Below, piece after piece: positions 25,487-32,825 of a stretch of 64,000 nucleotides of DNA. The notes beneath the pieces were generated by a model. The model was not told the origin of the DNA. It did not search any database and was given only the letters and a program-made list of their open reading frames with translations. Position numbers and translations under genes: made by a program. Numbering within the stretch: the stretch's first letter is position 1; every line of letters starts with the position of its first letter. Source of the stretch: Paenibacillus sophorae (lineage in GTDB: Bacteria; Bacillota; Bacilli; Paenibacillales; Paenibacillaceae); contig NZ_CP076607.1 of the NCBI RefSeq assembly GCF_018966525.1, forward strand, positions 5,394,001-5,458,000. The letters run 5' to 3'.

Positions 25487-26965
25487 ATGATAGAGCAAAA
25501 GCAACTACTTGATCAACTGCCTAAAGAAATTAAACCGGCTTTTCAGGAGCTTAAAGTCCTCAAGCACTTGAATGCTGCGGTTTCAAAAAGAAGTTTGGCT
25601 TTACCTGTACGTATTTGTTTCGCATCGTTTTCGTTTTGTTGTTTCGCCAGAAGAACTAGTTTCGAAAGCTTTAAAGGCGAAACGTTTCCCGGTAAAGATA
25701 CGGTATACCGTTTTTTGAATCACAGCGGGTATGCGTGGCGTCGGTTTTTGTTGTCACTAAGCAGTGAAACCGTTCGGCGGGTCAGGAAGCTGACCTCTGC
25801 CCACAGAGAGACGGTGTTCATCTTTGACGATTCGATGTTCGAGCGTAACCGAAGCAAAGCTGTCGAAATGCTGGCGCGCTTCAAGGATCATGCGACAGGC
25901 GCGTACTATAAAGGATTTCGCATGTTAACCATGGGTTGGTCGGACGGGCATTCCTTTATCCCTATGGACTTTGCTTTGCTAAGTTCCACAAAGTCCGGCA
26001 TTACTGGCATGATGGAAGGGATCGACAAGCGTAGCGCCGGTTACAAACGTCGCCTTGAGGCGTTCTTCTCCGCACCTCAAGTGATCGCTGCCATGCTTGA
26101 CCGTGCCATTCAGTCCGGCGTCTCAGCCTCTTTTGTGCTCATGGACAGTTGGTTTACCCATGCGCCGCTCATTCAAGAAGTCATGCGTCGCGGGCTGTAT
26201 GTGATCGGCATGGTGAAGAACGATAACAAACGCTACATCGTGGGCGGCCAAAGAATTTGCCTGAAGGCGTTGTACGCAGTTGCGCCACGTGTCGAAGGCA
26301 AGAACCGCAACATCCTTCGCCTGATTCGAACGGATCAGGCCCCCGGCATCCCGGTGACGGTTGTGTTTGTCCGTCATCGTTCCATGAAGAACGAATGGCT
26401 CGCAATCCTTTCTACTGATCTGACCTTGAGCGCTCAGGAGATCATCCGGATTTACAGGATACGCTGGGAGATCGAAGTGTTCTTCAAGTGCGCCAAGTCC
26501 CTTCTGCGTTTGCAAAAAGAGTTTCAGGGACGGTCTTACGATCTGCTTGTCAGCCACACGACAATTGTTTTCTCCCGCTACATTCTGCTCGCTTGGCAGC
26601 ATCGGCAGAGTACGAATCAGCGGTTTTTTGGCGGACTGTTTTATTTGCTTTGCGATGAAGTCGACACCTTGGACTGGGCAGTTGCTTTGCAACAATTAGT
26701 GGAAGTGATGAACGAAATCGTCACTCAAGTCGGTAAAAAGTTATCTGCTATGATTAAAAGTCAACTCCAGCACTGGATCTCCGCTTTGCCCAGCTACATC
26801 AAGGATTACCTGCCGATTTCTTGCTGGTCGAGTAGACGTGAGCCTCGCAGCTCACGCCCCTCACAGATCCGTACGTCAGACTGTCTAACAATTATGAAAA
26901 TAGATGACCTTTGTCGAAACTCTACATCAAAGGAGATGAGCGTGTATGCCTTATATCGAAGGTGA
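25487..26965 (+). CDS. IS4-family DDE transposase, C-terminus altered by intron insertion
   Basis: The frame is open for 492 codons. DDE markers are visible: VFIFDDSMFERNRSK (first Asp), SFVLMDSWFTH (second Asp) and the Y-(2)-R-(3)-E-(6)-K-type signature in IYRIRWEIEVFFKCAKSLL. Without the intron the protein would end DYLPISCCES at a TGA lying inside the right inverted repeat, about 450 aa. The antisense intron replaces the last three codons with about 45 foreign residues (WSSRREPRSS...). The catalytic core is intact, but the element's right end is separated by 3.5 kb, so transposition is probably impaired. Confidence 0.88.
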   Translation: MIEQKQLLDQLPKEIKPAFQELKVLKHLNAAVSKRSLALPVRICFASFSFCCFARRTSFESFKGETFPGKDTVYRFLNHSGYAWRRFLLSLSSETVRRVRKLTSAHRETVFIFDDSMFERNRSKAVEMLARFKDHATGAYYKGFRMLTMGWSDGHSFIPMDFALLSSTKSGITGMMEGIDKRSAGYKRRLEAFFSAPQVIAAMLDRAIQSGVSASFVLMDSWFTHAPLIQEVMRRGLYVIGMVKNDNKRYIVGGQRICLKALYAVAPRVEGKNRNILRLIRTDQAPGIPVTVVFVRHRSMKNEWLAILSTDLTLSAQEIIRIYRIRWEIEVFFKCAKSLLRLQKEFQGRSYDLLVSHTTIVFSRYILLAWQHRQSTNQRFFGGLFYLLCDEVDTLDWAVALQQLVEVMNEIVTQVGKKLSAMIKSQLQHWISALPSYIKDYLPISCWSSRREPRSSRPSQIRTSDCLTIMKIDDLCRNSTSKEMSVYALYRR

Positions 26966-28455
26966 AGATAGACATCAAATTCATTTACTGCCAAATACGT
27001 TGGACGACTTTGTAGAAGAAGAAAATCCTGTCCGAGTCATCGATGCTTACGTCGATAGTTTGGCCCTGGAAGAATTGGGGTTTCAGGTGTATTCGGGCAC
27101 CAAATCGGGGCAAAAACCTTATCGCAGGGAAGATCTTCTCAAGCTCTATCTTTACTGTTATATGAACGGCATCCGTTCCTCTCGCAAGATGGAAACCGAA
27201 ACGAAAAGAAACATTGAACTGATGTGGCTAATTGGCAAGCTCCATCCGGACCACGGTACTTTATCTGCTTTCATGAAGAATAACCAAACGGCTATAAAAA
27301 AGCTGTTTAAAGGGTTCACCTTACTGTTAAAAGGTTTCGGGTTGATTGATGGTCAACTTGTCGCGATTGACGGCACAAAATTAAAGGCGAACTGCTCTAA
27401 AAAGCAACACTTTAATGCTAATATTGTCAGTAAGAAGCTAGAGTATATCGATGAAAAAATCGATGCCTATTTGCATGACTTTTTAACGGAGGACAATCGC
27501 CAAAAAAAGCAGGAAATCACGGAAAAGTTAGAGGTCTATCAAGAGAGAATGCACGAGTTGCAGGTAATTAAACAAAAACTCAAGAAAACAGGTGAAAAAC
27601 AGCTTTGTGTTACCGATCCGGATGCCAAATCAATGAAAAACAACGGGAAGCATGAAGTTTGTTTCAATGTTCAAACTGCGGTGGACAGCAAGTATAAACT
27701 GATCGTGGACTGCGATACGGTCAATGATGTCAACGATCAAGGACAGCTGTCCAATATGGCGGAGAAAACAAAGCAAGTTTTCCATGATCAAAAAACTACA
27801 ATTCTGGCTGATACAGGCTATTATAATTATCTTGAAATCATCGACGTTGTCGACGAAAGCACCGAACTCTTAATTAAGCCGCAAAAGGGAAAGCAAAACA
27901 AAGTGGCAAGCGGATTTGATAAAGAGAACTTTGAATATGACGCCATCAACGATAGATATATTTGCCCGTTGGGTTATGAATTACCCTTCAAATGGAATGG
28001 AAAACAAAATGGAAAAGAGTATAGGCGTTACACTTGCGAAGCCTTCGATATTTGCGGACAAAAAGAGTCCTGCACGTCTGCCAAAGGCGGAAGGGCGGTA
28101 ACCAGACTTAAAGACGAAGAAGTGATCGAGAAGATTACCGAAAATACACGTAGTCAAAGTAATATTTATAAGCAAAGAGCGGCAATCGTTGAGCACCCTT
28201 TCGGGACGATGAAACGTCACTTGGGCTATACATACTTTTTAACACGAGGGTTGGCATCAGTAGGCACTGAGACCAATTTGATTTGTCTTGCCTATAATTT
28301 CAAGAGAATGATCAAAATAAAGGGCGTGAAGGACCTCATACGTCTTTTCAGTGACCAAGCTCGTTCAAAATCTAATATGCAGGGCGTTTATTTGAGCAAA
28401 ATTGCATAAACCCACGTTTTAAAGCGTGCTCAGCAATCAGTTGTTAGACAGTCTG
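26877..28455 (+). mobile_element. IS1182-family insertion sequence
   Basis: 1579 bp bounded by perfect 15-bp inverted repeats CAGACTGTCTAACAA and TTGTTAGACAGTCTG, each flanked by ACGT. Removing the element and one ACGT restores GGGCACGTACGG of intron domain V, so ACGT is a 4-bp target duplication in a palindromic stem. It contains one transposase gene. Confidence 0.88.
26946..28409 (+). CDS. IS1182-family transposase
   Basis: 487 aa, start behind AAAGGAG. The N-terminal IS5/IS1182-type domain (DRHQIHLLPNTLDDFVEEENPVRVIDAYVDSL) is followed by LVAIDGTKLKANCSK (first Asp), a coiled helical insert, ILADTGYYNYLEI (second Asp) and YKQRAAIVEHPFGTMKRHLGYTYFLTRG (Glu region). Length is normal for the family and no frameshift is seen, so this IS could be active even though its host intron is not. 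Confidence 0.93.
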   Translation: MPYIEGEDRHQIHLLPNTLDDFVEEENPVRVIDAYVDSLALEELGFQVYSGTKSGQKPYRREDLLKLYLYCYMNGIRSSRKMETETKRNIELMWLIGKLHPDHGTLSAFMKNNQTAIKKLFKGFTLLLKGFGLIDGQLVAIDGTKLKANCSKKQHFNANIVSKKLEYIDEKIDAYLHDFLTEDNRQKKQEITEKLEVYQERMHELQVIKQKLKKTGEKQLCVTDPDAKSMKNNGKHEVCFNVQTAVDSKYKLIVDCDTVNDVNDQGQLSNMAEKTKQVFHDQKTTILADTGYYNYLEIIDVVDESTELLIKPQKGKQNKVASGFDKENFEYDAINDRYICPLGYELPFKWNGKQNGKEYRRYTCEAFDICGQKESCTSAKGGRAVTRLKDEEVIEKITENTRSQSNIYKQRAAIVEHPFGTMKRHLGYTYFLTRGLASVGTETNLICLAYNFKRMIKIKGVKDLIRLFSDQARSKSNMQGVYLSKIA

Positions 28456-28510
28456 ACGTGCCCAATTAAGGCATACGGCTCTTCCTATCTTCTTACAGAG
28501 TGGCGTTTCA

Positions 28511-29809
28511 TTAACCGTAGATGCTGACGTAAATTTTAGGCGCAGGTAATGGATGCCGCATGAGAAATCGTTCAAACTGCTCGTACGAAAAGCTCCTTCG
28601 CTGACTTCTGCGATTTAACCACTTGAATAGCGCCTTTCGTACTCGGAACGCAAAGGTTTCCAAAGATTGGCTATTGTCTGTGATTCCGTAATACCGATAA
28701 TGACCGATCAATTTCTGTTTGACCGTTTTCATCAGTTCCTTTTCATCGGTATGTCGCTCCGTTCGTAACCATTCATGGAACGCTTTTACTTTGGCGTTGA
28801 ACTTCTTTTTGCTCGTTTTCCGCTTCACCCTGAATTTCCCTTTGAAGCTCTTGCTACAGTAATGAGTGAATCCCAGAAAGTCAAACGTTTCCGGTTTTCC
28901 TTACCCTCTTCTCTTTCGGTTTTCAGCCGCAAATCGTCCGAATTCTACAATCTTGGTCTTCTCTTCGGCGATGGACAACTGAAATTTGGCCAATCGGGGC
29001 AGCAGAGCTTGGTAGAATCGTTCTGCATCGTCTTTGTACTGAAAACAGCAGACATAATCGTCCGCATAGCGGACGATGTGCGCCTCCCCGCGGCATGCTC
29101 TTTTCACCGCCACCTCGAACCACAGGTCTAATGCATAGTGCAGATAGACATTCGATAGTAATGGCGACAGGATAGAGCCTTGCGGCGTGCCGGCTTCCGT
29201 TGATTCCCATACCCCGTTTTCCATCACTCCAGCCTTTAGGAATCGTCGGATGAGCCGATGGATGTTCGGGTCCGATACGCGAAGTTCCAGAAACTTCATC
29301 AGCCATTCGTGATCGACGTTCGTGAAAAAGCTGTGGATATCTGCATCCACTACATAACTGGTTCTGCCAAATTCCAATGCCCGATTTAACGCTCGCAGCG
29401 CATCATGACAACCCCGGTTGGGTCGGAATCCATACGACATATCCAGAAAGTCCTGTTCGTAGATCGCTTGCAGGATTTTGTTCAATCCCAATTGGACGAT
29501 TTTATCTTCATACGACGGGATCCCCAGCGGTCGTTTGCTATTTGCATCTTTTGGGATATACACGCGCCGTACCGGTTGAGGATGATATTGCTTCTTTGTC
29601 AGTCGTTCTACCAGGTTCCGGATGTTTTCTTCGGCATTCTCTTCGTACTCATCCTGCGTTACTTCATCTACGCCGGTTGCTTTTGCACCATCGAGTTCAC
29701 GGTGGCACTGCATCAGGAGTTCTTCATTCAACAGATGGTACAGCGATGTGAAGGACTCATTCGGCTTTGCTTTTGCCAATTCTGCTATTCTTGCCAGTTT
29801 TGTTTGCAT
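28511..29809 (-). pseudogene. ltrA: Group II intron reverse transcriptase/maturase with a nonsense codon
   Basis: 433 codons in one frame, interrupted by a TAA at 28,901-28,903. The first 302 residues hold RT motifs: RPLGIPSYEDKIVQ, YGFRPNRGCHDAL, VVDADIHSFFTNVDHEWLMK, AGTPQGSILSPLLSNVYLH and catalytic YADD in VRYADDYVCC. After the stop the same frame continues GKPETFDFLGFTHYCSKSFKGKFRVKRKTSKKKF, then the maturase X domain (KLIGHYRYYGITDNSQSLETFAF). No HNH domain, as in class C introns. A single GAA-to-TAA-type change explains the interruption. A full-length product would need readthrough. Confidence 0.85.
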
Positions 29810-30318
29810 CTTTTGTCTACCCCTGTGTGTAGAAAATGTGGCCCTGCCAAGAGCGAGGATAGGTCACGGCCTTCCCTCCGCCAGCATTACACCGGTTTCA
29901 GTGGTACGACACCGTGATCCGACTCCGGGTTCGTCATTTGACATTCTCCCTTGTGACCGGTTGTTTGCCATACTTCCTCTTCGGAAGAACATGACCGGGT
30001 CTCCCAAGTTGCTATGAAATCATTAGTTAACATGCCTGGCTCTTCGACCCCGGGGAAGTCCTGCCTCTCTTGCCTGTAACGATGAGGCCGGATGTAGTTT
30101 TCCAGTATTTCGACGCCGTCAACCTTCCCGTTTTACTCGTTTCGAGGCTCCATCACATTCAGGCCTGCTACCTGACTGTCTACGCTTAACGCATGGAATT
30201 ACTCCCATCCGTCCAAGACTCGCTATTGGTGACTTGGCTAGAGTCTTTCCAAGCAGGATTTTCACCTGCTAAATTTCATAACCTATGCTTGGTCGCACCG
30301 AAAGTTGAGTTACTAACA

Positions 30319-30891
30319 CTATCTATTCCACTTCAACAATTCTTGCTTCACTAAATAAAAATTATCACCGTCATCTTCTTCGGCAGCATCCCAACCTGTA
30401 TTAAATAGCGCATTTGAGCGAATTAAATATTCAAGTTCAATTCCTCTAGATTCAATTATAAGTTTTATAACGTACGATAATCTGTTGACTATAAATTTAT
30501 TTAATGTCTTCATATCCTTTTGCGTTAGTTGATTATTAGAGTGTATGTCTTCAACAGGACCTGATCTAAAAGCAAAGTTTGTCAACGCCTTTGATATCAC
30601 ATCAATATTTTCAGTCGTCATGATTCGTTCAAATGCCTTTTGGTTCAATTCATGATAATCTTCATCTTTATTGTTTATTAGATCTTCTATTATCATTTCT
30701 TTTCTCGTAATACCCATCTTCCTTCTCTTTTGCTGTACCTTCGATTTCGATATGTTAAATAATTCAGCTATCTCCCAATCAAATCTTCCTTCATTCCAAT
30801 GTAATTGCTTTAATTCATTTAATGTTAACTGATTAAAATTGAGAACCTCACCATTTGTTTTTTTAAACTGAAATGTTTCAAAAAGTGTCAT
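30319..30891 (-). CDS. Protein with N-terminal helix-turn-helix, unknown function
   Basis: 190 aa from MTLFETFQFKKTNGEVLNF; an ATG six codons earlier sits on the purine-rich ribosome binding site. Residues 25-65 (LTLNELKQLHWNEGRFDWEIAELFNISKSKVQQKRRKMGI) look like a homeodomain-type HTH that could bind DNA. The remainder is helical and acidic. It is a cassette gene whose attC-like site lies 5 kb away at 25.2 kb because mobile elements inserted between them. Confidence 0.68.
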   Translation of the reverse strand: MTLFETFQFKKTNGEVLNFNQLTLNELKQLHWNEGRFDWEIAELFNISKSKVQQKRRKMGITRKEMIIEDLINNKDEDYHELNQKAFERIMTTENIDVISKALTNFAFRSGPVEDIHSNNQLTQKDMKTLNKFIVNRLSYVIKLIIESRGIELEYLIRSNALFNTGWDAAEEDDGDNFYLVKQELLKWNR

Positions 30892-30936
30892 GAAATTCGA
30901 TCCTTTCATTTTTTATACTATTCTTCGTCTATCATA

Positions 30937-31010
30937 TAACGTTCTTGTATTCCCGAACCCTCACTGGCTTAAGGCGCACCAGCCTGGTCGTGAAACTTAA
31001 CCTCGAATAG
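30937..31010 (-). repeat. attC-like site 19, right part missing
   Basis: TAACGTTCTTGTATTCCCGAACCCTCACTGGCTTAAGG, the left arm and first inner stem, then divergence. This is the rightmost trace of the array, so the cluster ends here without an obvious attachment site or integrase gene. Confidence 0.6.
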
Positions 31011-31071
31011 GATACTATTTTCCAATCCATCCCAGTTTATAGTTTTCATGAAACTTTCTTAAAGTACAAAG

Positions 31072-31719
31072 TTACTTCCCCATTACCTTCTTCACATATT
31101 TCTCCGCCTTATAGTCCTTGCGAACTTCACGCAGTACCGGATTGCTCGCCTCACTCCACGATTCCAAAATCATTCTCGGCTCCGATTCAATGATATCTTG
31201 TGCCGCTCTGCCGTTATCCTTTTTAAAAGCTTCAATAATATTGATTAGGTCCGTTCGATCTAGCAGCTTCACATGATTAATCCCTGCCAATGTCTCACAG
31301 GGTTCGGTAAACTTGGCTGTAGCGATCACGATGGCTTTCTTGGCTTTGTAGTACCTCATACAAGAGTAGACCTCCTGCACAGCGCTAATACCAACTGGAT
31401 GATCTACCCCATACCGCTTTGCTTGCACAACATTTCTGATACCATCCCGATCTGTAAAGACTACGTCTGCTCCAAAATCACGACTTCCGACAGTCTTGTA
31501 TACACCTGAGTAGCCCAGTTCAATAAAAAGTCTGTATAGGTACATTTCGAACCCTGAACCATCTTCCATCCTGTCAATATCTGCAATAGTAATCGACTTC
31601 AAATCATAGTTTTCTTCAATAAAAAGTGAAGGTTTATTGCGTTTTTGTAGAATTCTAAAGAACAAGAAGCTGATACCAAAAAACAGAATAATTACTACCG
31701 CCACAAATGCATAGATCAA
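31072..31719 (-). CDS. Membrane-anchored Mrr-like restriction endonuclease
   Basis: 215 aa. A transmembrane helix at 1-22 (MIYAFVAVVIILFFGISFLFF) is followed by an Mrr_cat domain: GSGFEMYLYRLFIELGYSGVYKT, then GSRDFGADVVFTDRDGIRNVVQAKRYG with Asp85 and Gln99-x-Lys101 of the PD-(D/E)xK site. A-VIVIATAKFTEPCETLA completes the fold. Mrr-type enzymes cut modified DNA, but membrane-anchored forms like this are common in Firmicutes and of uncertain role. It lies just outside the array border, so it may be the first, truncated cassette or a host gene. Confidence 0.82.
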   Translation of the reverse strand: MIYAFVAVVIILFFGISFLFFRILQKRNKPSLFIEENYDLKSITIADIDRMEDGSGFEMYLYRLFIELGYSGVYKTVGSRDFGADVVFTDRDGIRNVVQAKRYGVDHPVGISAVQEVYSCMRYYKAKKAIVIATAKFTEPCETLAGINHVKLLDRTDLINIIEAFKKDNGRAAQDIIESEPRMILESWSEASNPVLREVRKDYKAEKYVKKVMGK

Positions 31720-31862
31720 TAGAACTACCTCCGTTGGTTTAATAGTAAGATGATACCATAATTTTCTTGGGATATAATCGAAAAAAATGGGTTTTTTGGG
31801 TGCAAAAAAGAGACAATCCTTTTTGACTGCCTCTTTTCCCCATATTCAAGTCCAACTTTAAG

Positions 31863-31913
31863 CATAAAAAACCTCCCTAAGCTGCGTTTAGCAATCAAAC
31901 AAGCTTGGGAGGT
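31863..31913 (-). terminator. Rho-independent terminator
   Basis: Stem ACCTCCC-AAGCT / AGCTT-GGGAGGT around an 18-base loop, followed on the minus strand by TTTTTT. It would stop transcription leaving the Fe-S protein gene at 32.4 kb before it enters the Mrr gene. Confidence 0.7.
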
Positions 31914-31944
31914 ATGTTATCCACACCCTGAATCGACGTTCTAT

Positions 31945-31979
31945 GGGTTGTTAACGCCGGGCTTTCGGGGTTGTTAACG
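31945..31979. repeat. Two direct repeats GGGTTGTTAACG
   Basis: Two exact 12-bp copies 23 bp apart, each containing GTTAACG, the same core as the attC ends. They lie on the side of the array where a canonical attI site would be expected. This is suggestive only; short repeats can arise by chance. Confidence 0.3.
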
Positions 31980-32086
31980 TTCAATTTTACCGCCGCAATC
32001 CACAGCTCCGAACGCTCGTTTGCGCAGGGCTACCGATTCGGCTACCGTTTAGATCAGCGGAGGAAAAACTTGCGTCACATCAACGC

Positions 32087-32446
32087 TCAGCAAGGTTCCT
32101 CGCTCGGTTTCCCCTCATCCGTCGCCGTTCTGAAGCTATGTCCGCAGCCGCAGGTGGCGGTGGCGTTCGGGTTGTTGATGGTGAAGCCGCCGGACATGCC
32201 GGATTCCTCGAAGTCGATTTCGAGGCCGTCGAGAAGACGCAGGTTTTCTTTTTCCATAACGACCTTGAGGCCCTTCACATCCATGTAGACGTCCTGATCG
32301 GTCTCGTTGTCGTCAAAGCCCATCGCATACGAGAAGCCGCTGCATCCCCCGGGGTTCACGCCAAGACGAAGGAACATGTTCGGAATCTCCTGCGAGTCGC
32401 GCATGGTCTTAAGCTGCTCCGCAGCCGAATCGCTGATTGAAATCAT
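32087..32446 (-). CDS. erpA: IscA/ErpA-type iron-sulfur cluster carrier (YutM-like)
   Basis: 119 aa from MISISDSAAEQL; AAGGAGG lies nine bases upstream, while the longer frame has no such site. The three conserved cysteines are present: Cys35 in GVNPGGCSGFSY, and Cys99 and Cys101 in TATCGCGHSF. The protein would carry [2Fe-2S] or [4Fe-4S] clusters to apo-proteins in the cytoplasm. The nearby NifU-like gene at 35.4 kb and the radical SAM enzyme MqnE fit a local need for Fe-S clusters. Confidence 0.92.
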   Translation of the reverse strand: MISISDSAAEQLKTMRDSQEIPNMFLRLGVNPGGCSGFSYAMGFDDNETDQDVYMDVKGLKVVMEKENLRLLDGLEIDFEESGMSGGFTINNPNATATCGCGHSFRTATDEGKPSEEPC

Positions 32447-32825
32447 GGTTACCAGCCTCCTTATAAGATCTATGGTATCGGCCGAGATTGGCCAAAAGTT
32501 ATTGTCTATATAAAGTAAAGTATACTTCACTCCCACCCGGTCCACAAGCTACAGATCAAGGGAAGAGAAGAACTCGGGGCTGTTGCTCGCCTTTGAAGAG
32601 AGGTTTATAATAGGAAAAGCATTAAGTAAAATTCGAAATTTTGTCACGTACGGCTGAGTCCTAATCCAAAAAATGAATTGCTGCCGCTTTGATATGTTGT
32701 TCCTGAAAACATCTGCGTCGTTTTTCCAGTGAGAAACAGCGGGATGTTTTCTTGTTCACAGAGCGGCGGCTTTACGTCCATGCTGGCTAAGCCTCTTATC
32801 TTAAACCTTACTAGGAGGAATCATA
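32447..32825. other. Divergent intergenic region with a long hairpin
   Basis: No gene seen. It must hold the promoters of the Fe-S carrier (minus) and mqnE (plus). At 32,705-32,751 a nested hairpin (GAAAACATC...GATGTTTTC, with inner GTTTTTC/GAGAAAC) precedes TTGTT. It may be a terminator-like or leader structure for mqnE, which has its own AGGAGG just before the ATG. Confidence 0.4.

Larger units (their letters stand above)
26827..30298 (-). mobile_element. Group II intron (class C-like), itself interrupted by an IS
   Basis: Minus-strand intron. The 5' end is GTGCGACC (GUGYG consensus) at 30,298 and the 3' end is ...CTACTCGAC (AY ending) at 26,827. Both are fixed by restoration of the host IS4 inverted repeat after removal. 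The roughly 490-nt structured 5' region precedes a reverse-transcriptase gene without HNH endonuclease. Domain V follows the gene (GAGCCGTATGCC...GGGCACGTACGG, with AGC triad), then a domain VI-like GTGAGC...GCTCAC hairpin. Domain V is split by an IS1182-like insertion and the RT has a nonsense codon, so the intron is doubly defective. Confidence 0.85.
25333..30308 (+). mobile_element. IS4-family insertion sequence, interrupted by a group II intron
   Basis: Left inverted repeat TCAACTTTCGCAGCG starts at 25,333. The right repeat is split: TTGCTG at 26,821-26,826 and CGAAAGTTGA at 30,299-30,308. Joining these after removing the intron restores CTGCGAAAGTTGA, complementary to the left end. An 8-bp direct repeat, TTACTAAC, flanks the whole element (25,325-25,332 and 30,310-30,317; one extra G on the right), consistent with a target duplication. 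The element landed between an HTH gene and its attC-like site. Confidence 0.85.
9905..31010 (-). mobile_element. Integron-like gene cassette array without integrase (CALIN-like)
   Basis: About 21 kb of AT-rich, minus-strand genes separated by about 140-180 bp imperfect palindromes whose ends are TAACG...GTTA (plus-strand view). The palindromes share arms resembling TTCTTGCATTCACGAACCC and CGCAGCGTGAATGC. Each unit is one or a few genes with the palindrome at the 3' end. The start and end of the same unit match in unit-specific bases: GTTAGGCGAAATGACC and GTTAGGCGAAGTGACC for the GNAT unit, GTTATCCGAAACACCTG and GTTATCCGATGCACCTG for the next. This is expected of circular cassettes joined within GTT, as in integrons. 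Cassette products are mutually unrelated, as is typical. No IntI with its extra alpha-helical domain is found, so canonical function in this window is inferred, not shown. Confidence 0.78.

Noticed and set aside
28511..28828. A separate gene starting MKRKTSKKKF
   Set aside because: It is in the same frame as the reverse transcriptase upstream and continues its maturase domain after one TAA, so it is the tail of one broken gene.
9905..31010. CRISPR array or REP-type repeats as the explanation for the recurring palindromes
   Set aside because: The units are 140-180 bp, spaced 0.5-1.2 kb apart by coding genes, and diverge in sequence while keeping pairing. CRISPR repeats are short, near-identical and spaced by tens of bases.
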